Assembly (NCBI RefSeq): GCF_010993735.1
Contig: NZ_WQNI01000001.1
Coordinates: 310,001-374,000 of the forward strand
Source of the DNA: Chelativorans alearensis
GTDB taxonomy: Bacteria; Pseudomonadota; Alphaproteobacteria; Rhizobiales; Rhizobiaceae
Length of the DNA stretch: 64,000 nucleotides
Direction: 5' to 3'
Shown here piece after piece: positions 34,078-44,026 of this stretch (positions are counted from its first letter, which is position 1; each line of letters opens with the position of its first letter). A model generated the notes under the pieces. That model saw nothing but the letters and a program-made list of their open reading frames with translations, searched no databases and had not been told where the DNA came from. Position numbers and translations under genes: made by a program.

Positions 34078-34908
34078 ATGGCACGAGCGATCTCCCCGCG
34101 CAGGAAATGGACCATCACCGTCATCGCGTGGCTGTTGGGCCTCGCCATCTTCTTCCCGATCCTGTGGACGGTGCTGACCAGCTTCAAGACCGAGGGCGAA
34201 GCCATCGCCTCGCCGCCCTCCCTCGTCGCCTTCGACTGGACGCTCGCCAACTATTTCGAGGTGCAGGCGCGCTCGAACTATTTCAAGTATGTCGGCAATT
34301 CGATCGTCATCGCCGTGGGCTCGACGCTCCTCGGCCTTTTGATCGCCATCCCGGCGGCCTGGGCCATGGCCTTCTCGCCGACCAAACGCACCAAGGACGT
34401 GCTCATGTGGATGCTGTCCACGAAGATGCTGCCGCCCGTCGGCGTCCTGGTGCCGATCTACCTCATCTTCCGCGACACCGGTCTGCTTGACAGCCGCATC
34501 GGGCTTATCGGCGTGCTCACCATGATCAACCTGCCGATCATCGTATGGATGCTCTACACCTATTTCCGCGAGATCCCCGGCGAGATCCTGGAGGCCGCGC
34601 GCATGGACGGCGCCTCGCTCGCCAAGGAGATCGTCTACGTGCTGACGCCGATGGCGCTGCCGGGCATCGCCTCGACCATGCTTCTAAACATCATCCTGGC
34701 GTGGAACGAGGCCTTCTGGACGCTGAACCTCACCGCTTCGAGCGCTGCGCCTCTGACCGCCTTCATCGCCGCCTATTCGAGCCCGGAGGGTCTGTTCTGG
34801 GCCAAGCTGTCGGCCGCCTCGACGCTCGCCATCGCGCCGATCCTCATCATGGGCTGGTTCTCGCAGCGCCAACTCATCCGCGGCCTGACATTCGGCGCGG
34901 TTAAATAA
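34078..34908 (+). CDS. smoG: polyol ABC transporter permease 2 (SmoG type)
   Basis: A 276-residue MalG-type permease with six helices. EAA loop: [31 protein letters not shown]; first helix: [30 protein letters not shown] at 34078 follows GAGGAGG, 10 bp after the first permease stop. With SmoF it forms the channel for sorbitol/mannitol, powered by the ATPase encoded next. Confidence 0.9.
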   Translation: MARAISPRRKWTITVIAWLLGLAIFFPILWTVLTSFKTEGEAIASPPSLVAFDWTLANYFEVQARSNYFKYVGNSIVIAVGSTLLGLLIAIPAAWAMAFSPTKRTKDVLMWMLSTKMLPPVGVLVPIYLIFRDTGLLDSRIGLIGVLTMINLPIIVWMLYTYFREIPGEILEAARMDGASLAKEIVYVLTPMALPGIASTMLLNIILAWNEAFWTLNLTASSAAPLTAFIAAYSSPEGLFWAKLSAASTLAIAPILIMGWFSQRQLIRGLTFGAVK

Positions 34909-34922
34909 AGGCTGGGGAGAAT

Positions 34923-35921
34923 ATGGGAAAGATAACGCTCGACAAAGTCTCGAAATCCTTCGGCCAGACCATCGTCATCCCGGAGATCGATCTCGTCATC
35001 GAGGACGGCGAGTTCGTCGTCTTCGTCGGCCCGTCCGGTTGCGGCAAGTCCACGCTGCTGCGCCTCATCGCCGGGCTAGAGGACACCTCGAAAGGCACGA
35101 TCAGCATCGATGGCGAGGACGTGACCGGGGCGCCGCCGGCAAAGCGCGGGCTTTCCATGGTTTTCCAGTCCTACGCGCTCTACCCGCACATGAGCGTGCG
35201 CCAGAACATCGCCTTTCCGCTCAAGATGGCGAACGAGGACAAAGAGGCGATCGCCAGGAAGGTGGAGGACGCAGCGCGCATCCTCAACCTGACCGACTAT
35301 CTGGAGCGCCGCCCGGGCCAGCTTTCCGGCGGCCAGCGCCAGCGCGTCGCCATCGGCCGGGCCATCGTGCGCCAGCCCAAGGCCTTTCTCTTCGACGAGC
35401 CGCTGTCGAACCTCGACGCGGCGCTGCGCGGCACCATGCGGCTGGAGATCAGTGAACTGCACCAGAGCCTGAAGACCACCATGGTTTACGTCACCCACGA
35501 CCAGGTGGAGGCGATGACCATGGCGGACAAAATCGTCGTGCTGCAGGCGGGCCGTGTCGAACAGGTGGGCTCGCCGCTGGAGCTCTACCGCAGCCCGCGC
35601 AACCTGTTCGTCGCCGGTTTCATCGGCGCGCCGAAGATGAACCTGATCGACGGTGCGGAAGCGATGAAGCACAGTGCGGCCACCATCGGCATCCGCCCCG
35701 AGCACATCCGGCTTTCGCCGGAAAGCGGGGAATGGACCGGCACGGTGGGCGTCACCGAGCATCTGGGGGCCGACACGCTCTTGCACGTTGCCGTCGACGG
35801 TGTCGGGCAGGTGACCGTGCGCGCCGACGGCGAATATCAGGTGCGCTCCGGCGACACGGTGCGGCTTACCCCGGCCCCCGACAAGCTCCACCGTTTCAAC
35901 GCGCAAGGAGAAGCATTCTGA
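34923..35921 (+). CDS. smoK: polyol ABC transporter ATP-binding protein (SmoK/MalK type)
   Basis: A 332-residue ATPase. Walker [10 protein letters not shown] (about residues 36-44), Q-loop [14 protein letters not shown], signature [14 protein letters not shown], Walker [12 protein letters not shown] and switch THDQVEAMT. The C-terminal part (about residues 235-332) has the MalK-type regulatory OB fold ([30 protein letters not shown]). It lies 14 bp after smoG and its TGA shares a base with the next ATG. The C-terminal domain may bind a regulator. Confidence 0.92.
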   Translation: MGKITLDKVSKSFGQTIVIPEIDLVIEDGEFVVFVGPSGCGKSTLLRLIAGLEDTSKGTISIDGEDVTGAPPAKRGLSMVFQSYALYPHMSVRQNIAFPLKMANEDKEAIARKVEDAARILNLTDYLERRPGQLSGGQRQRVAIGRAIVRQPKAFLFDEPLSNLDAALRGTMRLEISELHQSLKTTMVYVTHDQVEAMTMADKIVVLQAGRVEQVGSPLELYRSPRNLFVAGFIGAPKMNLIDGAEAMKHSAATIGIRPEHIRLSPESGEWTGTVGVTEHLGADTLLHVAVDGVGQVTVRADGEYQVRSGDTVRLTPAPDKLHRFNAQGEAF

Positions 35922-36694
35922 TGGGCAGGCTCGAAGGCAAGACCGCCATCATCACGGGTGCGGCGCGCGGCATCGGCCGCGCCTTCGCCGCGCGCTACGC
36001 CGAGGAAGGCGCGCGGGTTGCCATCGCCGACATCAACACGGAAGCCGCGGAGAAGACGGCCGCCGAGATCGGCAGGGGCGCCATTGCGGTGCATCTCGAC
36101 GTTACCGATCAGGCCTCGATCGATGAGGCGGTGCGGGAGACGGAGGAGCGGCTCGGCGGCATCGATATCCTCATCAACAATGCGGCGCTCTTCGATCTCG
36201 CCCCTATCGTCGAGATCACCCGCGAGAGCTACGAGCGCCTGTTCTCCATCAATGTCGCAGGTACACTCTTCACGATGCAGGCCGTCGCCCGGTCGATGAT
36301 CGCGCGCGGGCGCGGCGGCAGGATCATCAACATGGCGAGCCAGGCCGGCCGGCGCGGCGAGCCACTGGTCGCCATCTACTGCGCCACCAAGGCCGCCGTC
36401 ATCAGCCTCACCCAGTCGGCTGGGCTCGACCTCATCAAGCACCGCATCAATGTGAACGCCATCGCCCCCGGCGTGGTCGACGGAGAGCACTGGGACGGCG
36501 TCGACGCGCTCTTTGCCAAGTACGAGAACCGCCCGCTCGGAGAGAAGAAGCGGCTGGTGGGAGAGGCGGTGCCCTATGGCCGCATGGGCCGGCCGGAGGA
36601 CCTGACGGGCATGGCCGTGTTCCTCGCCTCCGATGAGGCCGAATACATCGTCGCCCAGACCTACAACGTCGACGGCGGCAACTGGATGAGCTGA
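35921..36694 (+). CDS. smoS: sorbitol dehydrogenase, short-chain type (SmoS)
   Basis: A 257-residue classical SDR. NAD site TGAARGIGRAFA (about residues 12-23), NNAALF motif, catalytic Ser in NMASQAGRRG, and Tyr/Lys in AIYCATKAAVISL. RINVNAIAPGVVDGEHWDGVDALF and the C-terminal YNVDGGNWMS match polyol dehydrogenases of the SmoS group, which oxidise sorbitol to fructose with NAD+. Its start overlaps the ATPase stop by one base. It works in the cytoplasm on the sugar alcohol imported by the preceding ABC system. Confidence 0.9.
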   Translation: MGRLEGKTAIITGAARGIGRAFAARYAEEGARVAIADINTEAAEKTAAEIGRGAIAVHLDVTDQASIDEAVRETEERLGGIDILINNAALFDLAPIVEITRESYERLFSINVAGTLFTMQAVARSMIARGRGGRIINMASQAGRRGEPLVAIYCATKAAVISLTQSAGLDLIKHRINVNAIAPGVVDGEHWDGVDALFAKYENRPLGEKKRLVGEAVPYGRMGRPEDLTGMAVFLASDEAEYIVAQTYNVDGGNWMS

Positions 36695-36738
36695 GGCCTT
36701 TGCGCCTTGAACGAAAGAGCCGGAACGGGACCGAAACA

Positions 36739-38217
36739 ATGACCATAAGGCTTCGTGCCGACGCGCTGGACACGATTGCATGGCGTGCCGCCGTGCCGGC
36801 TTACGACCGGAAAAGGCTCTCCCCCGGCATTGTCCATTTCGGTGTCGGCAATTTCCACCGCGCGCACCAGGCCGTCTATCTCGACGATCTGTTCAACAAG
36901 GGCCGCGACCATGATTGGGCAATCGTCGGTGCCGGCGTCCTGGCCGCCGACGGGGCGATGCGCGAGCGGCTTGCCGCGCAGGATTTTCTCACGACCGTTG
37001 TCGAGCAGGAGGCCGACCGCAGCACGGCGCGCGTGACCGGCCCCATGATCGACTATCTGCGGACGGAGGACAGGGCGGCGATCGTCGACCGGCTGGCGGA
37101 CCCGGCGGTGCGCATCGTCTCGCTCACCATCACCGAAGGCGGCTATTTCATCGATCCGGCTTCCGGCACCTTCGACCCGGAGCACCCGGACATCGCCGCC
37201 GACGGCGCGATGCCCGATGCGCCGCGCACCGTCTTCGGCCTGATCGCGGCGGGGTTGAAGAGGCGAAAGGCCGAAGGCACCCTCCCCTTCACCGTCATGT
37301 CCTGCGACAACATTCCTCACAACGGTACCGTCACCCGCAACGCCGTTACCGGCCTTGCCGGGCTCTCCGACCCCGGCTTTGCGGGGTGGATCGCGGAGGC
37401 TGTCTCTTTCCCCAACGGCATGGTCGACCGCATCACGCCGGCGACGGGCGATCGGGAGCGGCGGATTTGCGCCGAGGAATACGGCATCGAGGACACCTCT
37501 CCCGTCTTCTGCGAGGGCTTCAAGCAATGGGTGCTGGAGGACGATTTCCCGGCCGGGCGGCCGGCACTGGAAGAGGTGGGCGTCGAGTTCGTGCCCGATG
37601 TCACGCCTTACGAGCACATGAAGATCCGCATCCTCAACGGCGGCCATGCGGTGATCGCCTATCCGGCGGGCCTGATGGACATCCACTTCGTGCACGAGGC
37701 GATGGAGCACCCGCTGGTCGGCGCTTTTCTCAAGAAGGTCGAAGAAGAGGAGATCATCCCCGTCGTGCCGCCGGTGCCCGGCACCGACCTTGGCGGCTAC
37801 TACCGGCAGATCGAGGCGCGCTTCGCCAACCCCAAGATCGGCGACACGGTGCGCCGGCTGTGCCTCGACGGCTCCAACCGGCAGCCGAAATTCATCGTCC
37901 CCTCCATCGCCGACCGGCTGGAGCGCGGCGCGGGGATTGCCGGCCTGGCGCTGGAATCGGCGCTTTGGTGCCGCTATTGCTTCGGCACGACGGAGAGCGG
38001 TAAGGAGATCGCGCCCAACGATCCCGCCTGGGGGCGGCTGCGGGCACAGGCGCAGAAGGCCAGGAACGATCCTCTCGCCTGGCTCGAGATGGAGGACATC
38101 TATGGACGTGTGGCGCAAGCGGGTGTCTTCCGCGAAGCCTTCACTGGAGCCCTTGCCGCGCTTTGGCGGGACGGTACGGAGAGGGTGCTCGCCCGCTATC
38201 TGGAAGGCCGCCTTTAG
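36739..38217 (+). CDS. mtlK: mannitol 2-dehydrogenase, long-chain polyol dehydrogenase
   Basis: A 492-residue NAD-dependent dehydrogenase that oxidises mannitol to fructose. N-terminal domain: IVHFGVGNFHRAHQAVYLDDL (dinucleotide site). Then SLTITEGGYF, VMSCDNIPHNGTVTRNAV, and the family catalytic block KIRILNGGHAVIAYPAG with the K-x4-N-x2-H pattern (about residue 295). ATG at 36739 has only a weak purine-rich leader; a longer GTG/ATG-type start at 36700 is less likely. The stop codon falls inside the terminal repeat of a 105-bp intergenic element. A complete set for sorbitol and mannitol is thus present. Confidence 0.92.
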   Translation: MTIRLRADALDTIAWRAAVPAYDRKRLSPGIVHFGVGNFHRAHQAVYLDDLFNKGRDHDWAIVGAGVLAADGAMRERLAAQDFLTTVVEQEADRSTARVTGPMIDYLRTEDRAAIVDRLADPAVRIVSLTITEGGYFIDPASGTFDPEHPDIAADGAMPDAPRTVFGLIAAGLKRRKAEGTLPFTVMSCDNIPHNGTVTRNAVTGLAGLSDPGFAGWIAEAVSFPNGMVDRITPATGDRERRICAEEYGIEDTSPVFCEGFKQWVLEDDFPAGRPALEEVGVEFVPDVTPYEHMKIRILNGGHAVIAYPAGLMDIHFVHEAMEHPLVGAFLKKVEEEEIIPVVPPVPGTDLGGYYRQIEARFANPKIGDTVRRLCLDGSNRQPKFIVPSIADRLERGAGIAGLALESALWCRYCFGTTESGKEIAPNDPAWGRLRAQAQKARNDPLAWLEMEDIYGRVAQAGVFREAFTGALAALWRDGTERVLARYLEGRL

Positions 38218-38319
38218 AGCAGTTCATCGTTTCGTGGAATCAATGGACTGCTCTAACTCCTTGTTTTTTCGCAATTCCAGACGGAAAACCGGTTTCCACT
38301 TTTCCTGGAATTGCTCTAG
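38215..38319. repeat. 105-bp rhizobial intergenic repeat with two palindromes (RIME-like)
   Basis: TAGAGCA at the left end and TGCTCTA at the right form terminal inverted repeats. Hairpin 1 pairs AGAGCAGTTCAT with ATGGACTGCTCT (11 of 12). Hairpin 2 pairs GCAATTCCAG with CTGGAATTGC. I recognise the GCAATTCCAGnnGGAAAACC sequence as a very common intergenic repeat of Hyphomicrobiales genomes. It supplies the mtlK stop codon. Confidence 0.8.
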
Positions 38320-38328
38320 GCTCGACGC

Positions 38329-39018
38329 ATGAAGAACGGCCGCCTCGTCATCTTCGACTGCGACGGTGTTCTGGTCGACAGCGAGCCTATTTCCATCGCC
38401 GTTCTGGTGGAGATCATTGCCGAGGCCGGGGTGGCGATCGAGCCGGCGGTCGCCTATCGCCGCTTCCTCGGCCGCTCCATGGCGAGCATCGCCAAGGCGG
38501 TGGAGGAGGAATGCGGCCTTGCCATGACGGACGGACATCTGGAAGAGATGCGGGCGCGGCTCTATGAGCGCTTCCGCCGGGAGTTGAAGCCCATTCCCGG
38601 CCTCGCGGAGGCGCTTGCCGGACTTACGGCCGCGCGCTGCGTCGCCTCCTCCAGCCAGCCCGAGCGCATCCGGCTTTCCCTGGGTGTGACGGGCTTGCTT
38701 CCCCATTTCGAGCCGCACATCTACAGCGCCACGATGGTGGCGAACGGCAAGCCGGCGCCGGACCTTTTCCTCCACGCCGCAAATATGATGGGGGTGGAGC
38801 CGGCCGGGTGCGTCGTCGTCGAGGACAGCCCCGCCGGCATCGAGGCGGCGCGGCGCGCCGGCATGCAGGTGGTGGCTTTCGCCGGCGGCTCCCACGCCGC
38901 CCCCGCCGGCCTCAAGGCCGCATTCGAGACGCTCGGGCCTGACCACATCCTCGAAGACATGCGCGAGCTTCCATCGCTGCTTGCAGGGCTTGGCGATGGG
39001 TGGGCGGGATCAGGATAG
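38329..39018 (+). CDS. HAD superfamily hydrolase, beta-phosphoglucomutase-like
   Basis: A 229-residue HAD phosphatase. Motif I is [13 protein letters not shown] (nucleophile Asp and general-acid Asp); a helical cap follows ([19 protein letters not shown]). Motif II is [10 protein letters not shown], motif III the Lys of [14 protein letters not shown] and motif [20 protein letters not shown]. Likely substrates are sugar or polyol phosphates. It follows the mannitol dehydrogenase gene after the 105-bp repeat, so it may remove phosphate from by-products of polyol metabolism. ATG at 38329 has no strong ribosome-binding site. The 3' end overlaps the convergent gene by 9 bp. Confidence 0.85.
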   Translation: MKNGRLVIFDCDGVLVDSEPISIAVLVEIIAEAGVAIEPAVAYRRFLGRSMASIAKAVEEECGLAMTDGHLEEMRARLYERFRRELKPIPGLAEALAGLTAARCVASSSQPERIRLSLGVTGLLPHFEPHIYSATMVANGKPAPDLFLHAANMMGVEPAGCVVVEDSPAGIEAARRAGMQVVAFAGGSHAAPAGLKAAFETLGPDHILEDMRELPSLLAGLGDGWAGSG

Positions 39019-41697
39019 AACCGGCGCGGCGATCTCGCGGACCAGCGGCTCCAGGCCGGGATTGGGGAAGACGAAGGGGGTGCCGTCGACGGATAGCCCC
39101 CGCGCGTAATCGAGGACCAGCGTTGCCCTGCCGGTGCGGGTGAGCGTGGCGCGCATGGCGCCGGCGTCGAATGCGAGGGAGGTGCCGGTGAGGGTCTTTG
39201 CCACGGTGGAGGTATCGGCGCCCTGGGGCAGTTCTCCCACCAGCGCCGCCCAGGCGACTTTCCTCCCGTAGGCGCGGTACTCGCACCCGGCCCCCGGGCC
39301 TTCGCTCACCTTTACGATGGGTGCGGAGGCGGTGAGGGCGGCGAAGCCGCGGCCGGCGCGCAGGATGAGCCAGTTGTCCTTCAGAACGCGTTCGTCGAAG
39401 CCGTCCTCCGGGGCGTAGACGTGGGTGAAATCCACCCGCGCGCCCTTAAGGTCGTAAAGCATGAGAAGTGCGTCCTCATGGCTCCCGACGCGCGGCATGA
39501 CGCCGTTGCCGGCCCAATAGGAGGGGCGGTGATGGCCCCAGGGGTCGTCCTCGCCGGGATGGTTGATCCAGGCGCGCGCGAAGGGATGGCTCGCGAACAG
39601 GATATCCATGACGTGCTGCTGGTGGCCGTGCTGGCCGGGCGTGCCGTCGACGGAAGCGGAAAGCTGCACGGCGGCGCGCTTGTAGAGCGCGAGCTTGGCC
39701 GCGTTGTCGTAGCCCTGGACGTAATGCGCGATGAGCGCCCTCCCCTCGGGCGGAGAGGCATAGCGGGAAAGCCCTTGCGGCGGCGTGTAGTTGCCTGCCG
39801 CGAACATCGGCAGGGCGGCGACGCCGTTGTTGAGCCAGCCCGTGCCGAAGGCGACAGTGGCAAAGGGGGAAAGCTCGGTGAGCGGGCCGGCGCGCAACTC
39901 CTTGTCGTAGGCGCGGCCCATGGTGCCGGCGGATACACCGCCGAGCGTGTGCAGGGCGATCATGGTGAAGAGGCGGTCGAGCAGCTTTTCCGTGCGCTCC
40001 CTGAGCGCGCCGTCCGCCCAGTGCTGCAGCGCCAGAAGGCCGATGAAATCGATCGGGTAGTAGGCCGCCGAGTTCCATTCGGCGAGGCCGTGCGCCTCGA
40101 CCGAGCCGAACCATTTGCCGAGCCGCTCCGCCGCCAGCGCCGCCTGCTCGCGGCCGGTGCGTCCTGAGGCGGTGAAGGTGTCTTCGGGCAAGAGTCGGCC
40201 GGCGAGATATTGCGAGACGTGGAAGCACAGGACGTGGTTCTCGCTCCAGAACCACATGACGTCGTTGCCCGGCTCGTCGACCCAGTAGCGGTAGTCGAGC
40301 ACGGAGCGGCGGATGCGCGCGGCCGTCGCCGCCGGCAGGGCCTCACCGTATGCACCGTAAAGCCACAAGAGCGGGACCATGACGAAGTCGGAGCAGTCGC
40401 GCCGCTCGTCGATCATCGTCAGCGTGTCCGAGACTATCGAGACAAGGGTGTCATCCGCCTTTCCGCCCAGGGCTATCGCATATGAGTCATTTTTGCTGGC
40501 TTCGCCGGAACCCCCACCCCTCACCCCTCCCCTCAAGGGGGAGGGGGGCGCCAACGTTTCAGTATCCCCCTCCCCCTTGAGGGGAGGGGTGGGGGGTGGG
40601 GGTTCGAGCAAGGACTCAGAATCCATATGCGATAGCCCTGCCTCTCCGCCCATGGCCAGCATGGCGAGCGCCCGGCCGACCCTGAGATCGCCGTGGGCGG
40701 CGGCGAAGGCCAGCGCCTCGCGCTTGCGGCCTTGCAGATCGGCGGCGCGAGCAGGCGGCACCGTCTCGCGCAGGAGCGCGAAGCCGACATGCCGCTCCAC
40801 CCGCGCCTCGCCGATCTCGAAGGTGAGGTCGAGCGGGTGGTAACCGCCCGCAAGCCCCTCCAGCCCGGCGAGCGCCACTTGGGTACCGCCCGCGTCCAGC
40901 ACCGCCCTGGCGGTGAAGAGCGGCGGCTTGTGGCGCATATGGACGCTCTGCTGAACCTTGGCCGTCACCGTCACATCGCTTGCTGCCGGCGTGTCGAAGG
41001 CAAGGACGAGCGGACCGCCGGTGAAGACCTCGCGCTCGGGGCGGACATCGGCCGCAAGCCGCATCAGCGTCGCGAGGTCAGCGGCATTTGCCCCGCCGGG
41101 CACGCCGGCCTGAAGCGCCTCATCGCAGAGCGAGGTCAGCTCGACGTACCAGTTGGTGTCGCGCTCGGCGAGGTCCTCCGACAGCATGACGACCTCGCTG
41201 CCGCCGGATTTGAGCGGCAGGACGATCTCCGTCGCTTGCTCCTCGTTGCGGGTAAAGGGTTCGAACTTGATCGCGAGCACGCCGTCCACCCAGATGTGGA
41301 CGCCGCCGCAGGTGGCGAGACGGAAGCGGCAGTCGCCACCCTCGGGCGGCACGAGGACCGTGCAGCACCAGCGCCTGAGCCGCGTCGGGCGGTGCCAGAA
41401 ACCGGAGAACTCCAGCCGCCGGTTGAAGCCGGGCAGGTTGACGGTATCGACCGGCCAATCCGTCTCAAGCTCCACCTTGCGGGTTTTGACCTCCGCCCAC
41501 CAGGCGACCCGGCAAGGCAGATCGCCTACGTCCACGAAACCGTTGATGAAGCGGTAATTGACGCGGTCTTCGGCGGGCGCCGGCTTGCCGGGATAATAGG
41601 CGGTGTCGAGCGGCGACAGCGCCCAGGCGGTCACCGTCTCGCCGGGCCCGACCGGGAAGAACGCCATGCCGTCGTTGCCCTTCGCACGCGCGCTCAT
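39010..41697 (-). CDS. 895-residue protein of unknown family, carrying an in-frame palindromic-element insertion
   Basis: I do not recognise a named family. The N-terminal 300 residues look beta-rich ([40 protein letters not shown], like a carbohydrate-binding sandwich). Residues about 415-800 look like an alpha/alpha-toroid ([81 protein letters not shown]), with many Trp, His and acidic residues as in glycosidases or lyases. A beta-rich tail follows. No signal peptide is evident. Residues 353-410 ([11 protein letters not shown] ... SYAIAL) are encoded by a palindromic element. ATG overlaps the HAD gene stop (ATGA), tying it to the mannosidase/importer locus. A novel glycan-active enzyme is my inference. 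Confidence 0.75.
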   Translation of the reverse strand: MSARAKGNDGMAFFPVGPGETVTAWALSPLDTAYYPGKPAPAEDRVNYRFINGFVDVGDLPCRVAWWAEVKTRKVELETDWPVDTVNLPGFNRRLEFSGFWHRPTRLRRWCCTVLVPPEGGDCRFRLATCGGVHIWVDGVLAIKFEPFTRNEEQATEIVLPLKSGGSEVVMLSEDLAERDTNWYVELTSLCDEALQAGVPGGANAADLATLMRLAADVRPEREVFTGGPLVLAFDTPAASDVTVTAKVQQSVHMRHKPPLFTARAVLDAGGTQVALAGLEGLAGGYHPLDLTFEIGEARVERHVGFALLRETVPPARAADLQGRKREALAFAAAHGDLRVGRALAMLAMGGEAGLSHMDSESLLEPPPPTPPLKGEGDTETLAPPSPLRGGVRGGGSGEASKNDSYAIALGGKADDTLVSIVSDTLTMIDERRDCSDFVMVPLLWLYGAYGEALPAATAARIRRSVLDYRYWVDEPGNDVMWFWSENHVLCFHVSQYLAGRLLPEDTFTASGRTGREQAALAAERLGKWFGSVEAHGLAEWNSAAYYPIDFIGLLALQHWADGALRERTEKLLDRLFTMIALHTLGGVSAGTMGRAYDKELRAGPLTELSPFATVAFGTGWLNNGVAALPMFAAGNYTPPQGLSRYASPPEGRALIAHYVQGYDNAAKLALYKRAAVQLSASVDGTPGQHGHQQHVMDILFASHPFARAWINHPGEDDPWGHHRPSYWAGNGVMPRVGSHEDALLMLYDLKGARVDFTHVYAPEDGFDERVLKDNWLILRAGRGFAALTASAPIVKVSEGPGAGCEYRAYGRKVAWAALVGELPQGADTSTVAKTLTGTSLAFDAGAMRATLTRTGRATLVLDYARGLSVDGTPFVFPNPGLEPLVREIAAPVLS
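40469..40639 (-). repeat. GC-rich palindromic element, copy 2, inserted in frame within a gene
   Basis: The terminal inverted repeats AGGGCTATCGCATATG (40469-40484) and its exact complement (40624-40639) enclose the same polypyrimidine/polypurine palindrome as the other copies. The flanks GCCTTTCCGCCC (40457-40468) and GCCTCTCCGCCC (40640-40651) are near-perfect 12-bp direct repeats, as expected for target duplication. The element is 171 bp and the added total is 183 bp, both multiples of three, so the host frame stays open. Confidence 0.9.
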
Positions 41698-42992
41698 GCT
41701 TCGGCTCCGGCAGCCTCACGGTGTTCCCTCACGTTCTGTTGCTGCATCGCCGCCTCGATCTCGTGAAGCAGCGGGAGAACGTCGGAAGGTGTAAAGACCG
41801 AATAGTCGGGCCGCTCGCTTTCGTCGGCGGGCTCGTGCGTGCGCCGGCGCGACCGGCCGAAGAAGATGCTGGGAATGCCGAAGGCGTTGGCACCCTTGAT
41901 GTCGCGGGAGAGATTGTTGCCGATCATCACGGTCGAGCGGGCATCGGACCCCCGCAAACCGAGCCGCTCCAAGGCGGCCGCGAACATCTTCGGCGAAGGC
42001 TTCAGCTCGCCGACCTCCCCTGAAATGATGTGAGCCTCGAAGAGGCCCCAGAGGCCAGCCGGTTTCAGGATGTTCTCGAAGGTTTCGCGCGGGCCGTCGG
42101 CCACGAGCGCGAGGCGGTAGCCGGCGGCAGCGATGTGGCGCACCATGTCCGCCGCACCCGGGATCAGCTCGGCGCGCACCACCACTTCGCTGCCCGGCAG
42201 CTTTTCTTCCGTTGCCTCATCGGCGATCGTGTCGCCGCAGTCGAACAGGACGGCGCGGATGTGCGGGATCTCCAGCGGCAACTCGGCGATCAGCCGGGCC
42301 ACCCGCGCCGGTATCCAGCGCTCGAGCGCCTCCCACGGGACGAGCGAGACGCCCTCCCCTTCATCGCTGTTCCGGGTGAAGGCGAAAGAGGGATCGAAGG
42401 CATCCGCCTTCATCTTGAGCTTGGCCAGCCTGTGATCGAAGGCGGTGGGGGCAATCCTTCCGCTCTGGCAGAAGACATTGCCGAGATGCACGCCCTCCCA
42501 TGCCGCAAGCTCGTTGCACAACACGGAGATGAGCCGGCCGGCCTTCTCCTCCATCTCGGCGGGGTCGGCCCAATGGGCGTGCTTGCCGGCCTCCGCATAG
42601 AGCACGGGGCGGCCCCTAGGCATCCGGCAAAGCCTGCCGTCGGCCGTCATCGCAAGACGCCTTCCGTGGCGGGAGGCCTCCACCCTTTCGACTTTGCCGG
42701 TTCCATCGAGATAGACCCACACATGTTCCAGATCGTACATGTGCCCGATGTCCCAATCGTACCAGACCGCGTATTCGATCACGGCACCGCCAAGCGGCCT
42801 CACCTGGAATTTCGAGGACGGCGACTGACCAGGCTCCCGGAAAACCGTATAGCCCATCGCAAGCGGCGGATAGGGCTCGTGGGCATCCAGCATTAGAAGA
42901 GGCATATGGGCGCGCGCCAGAGCGTAATCGGCGCCGGCCGCACCCCGCCGTAGTTTTTCCAGCGTACCGCTCATCCCATCATTTTGGCTCAT
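41694..42992 (-). CDS. HAD-family hydrolase with extra N-terminal domain
   Basis: A 432-residue two-part protein. The N-terminal 230 residues show [60 protein letters not shown] and AGKHAHW. The Y-x-DW-x-H-x-DLEH pattern recalls the VPS62/NPP1-type fold that binds a metal, though I cannot confirm it. The C-terminal part is a HAD phosphatase: [13 protein letters not shown] (motif I, variant DxGDT as in HDHD3-like proteins), [24 protein letters not shown] and [18 protein letters not shown]. The start overlaps the ABC ATPase stop (ATGA), and its own stop overlaps the 895-residue gene start. Possible role: dephosphorylating or de-esterifying an imported glycan product. Confidence 0.75.
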   Translation of the reverse strand: MSQNDGMSGTLEKLRRGAAGADYALARAHMPLLMLDAHEPYPPLAMGYTVFREPGQSPSSKFQVRPLGGAVIEYAVWYDWDIGHMYDLEHVWVYLDGTGKVERVEASRHGRRLAMTADGRLCRMPRGRPVLYAEAGKHAHWADPAEMEEKAGRLISVLCNELAAWEGVHLGNVFCQSGRIAPTAFDHRLAKLKMKADAFDPSFAFTRNSDEGEGVSLVPWEALERWIPARVARLIAELPLEIPHIRAVLFDCGDTIADEATEEKLPGSEVVVRAELIPGAADMVRHIAAAGYRLALVADGPRETFENILKPAGLWGLFEAHIISGEVGELKPSPKMFAAALERLGLRGSDARSTVMIGNNLSRDIKGANAFGIPSIFFGRSRRRTHEPADESERPDYSVFTPSDVLPLLHEIEAAMQQQNVREHREAAGAEA

Positions 42993-44026
42993 GCTTCCAC
43001 CCCGGCGAGATCGAGCTCCTCGGCGTGGTGGCAGCGCACCTGCCGGCCGCCGAGGGGACGCAGATCCGGCACCTCTTTCTTGCAGAGATCGGTCGCGTAC
43101 GGGCAGCGCGGGTGGAAGGCGCAGCCGGCGGGCGGGTTGGCCGGATCAGCGATCTCGCCTTTGAGGACGATGCGCCGGCCGCTGGCACGGCGGCGCGGGT
43201 CGGGCTGCGGCACCGCCGAGAGGAGCGCCTCGGTGTAGGGATGCAGCGGCTTCTTGAAGATCTCCGCCGTATCGCCCAATTCGACCATGCGCCCCACATA
43301 CATCACGCCGATGCGGTCGGAGATGTGCTCCACCATGCCGAGGTCGTGCGTGATGAAGAGGTAGGTGAGGCCGAACTTTTCCTGCAGGTCCTGCAGGAGG
43401 TTGATGTTCTGCGCGGCGACGGAGACATCGAGGGCGGAGACCGCTTCGTCGGCGGCGATGAAGCTCGGATTGAGCGCCAGCGCCCTGGCGATGCCGATGC
43501 GCTGGCGCTGCCCCCCGGAAAAGGCGTGCGGATAGCGGGTCGCGTATTCAGGCCTCAGGCCCACCAGCCCCAGAAGCTCGCCCACGCGATCGCTTATCTC
43601 GCCCCTGGAGCCGACGCCGTGGATCACCAACGGCTCGCCGACGATGTCGAGCAGCGTCATGCGCGGATCGAGCGAGGAATAGGGATCCTGGAAGATCATC
43701 TGCATCTCGCGCCGGATGGGGCGCAGTTCGCGGTCGGAGAGGTCCGTCAGGTCGGTGACGCTGCCGTCGACGCGGCGGAACTTGATGGAGCCGCCGGTGA
43801 GCATGTAGGCGCGCAGGATCAGCCGGGCGACGGTCGACTTGCCCGAGCCGCTCTCGCCCACCAATCCGAACGTCTCGCCACGCCTGATGTCGAAGCTGAT
43901 GTCGTCGACGGCCTTGACCTCGCCGACCTTCCTTTGCAGCCAACCGCGCGTGACGGGGAAGTATTTCTTCAGGCTTGAGACCGAGATCAGCGCGTCCTCG
44001 GGCATCGTGTCCGTTGTCCCGCTCAC
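42989..44026 (-). CDS. peptide/oligosaccharide ABC transporter ATP-binding protein 2 (OppF/DppF type)
   Basis: A 345-residue ATPase. Walker [10 protein letters not shown] (about residues 54-62), Q-loop [16 protein letters not shown], signature [15 protein letters not shown], Walker [14 protein letters not shown] and switch THDLGMVEH. The C-terminal oligopeptide-transporter domain shows [14 protein letters not shown], with Cys residues that can form an iron-sulfur or structural site. The start is GTG at 44026, overlapping the previous TGA (GTGA) with GGAGGAA upstream, rather than ATG at 44005, which has no ribosome-binding site. Context suggests glycan rather than peptide uptake. Confidence 0.92.
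   Translation of the reverse strand: MSGTTDTMPEDALISVSSLKKYFPVTRGWLQRKVGEVKAVDDISFDIRRGETFGLVGESGSGKSTVARLILRAYMLTGGSIKFRRVDGSVTDLTDLSDRELRPIRREMQMIFQDPYSSLDPRMTLLDIVGEPLVIHGVGSRGEISDRVGELLGLVGLRPEYATRYPHAFSGGQRQRIGIARALALNPSFIAADEAVSALDVSVAAQNINLLQDLQEKFGLTYLFITHDLGMVEHISDRIGVMYVGRMVELGDTAEIFKKPLHPYTEALLSAVPQPDPRRRASGRRIVLKGEIADPANPPAGCAFHPRCPYATDLCKKEVPDLRPLGGRQVRCHHAEELDLAGVEA

Noticed and set aside
39010-41697. Heparinase or other named polysaccharide lyase
   Set aside because: A toroid-like pattern is visible, but no family-specific catalytic motif could be confirmed by eye.
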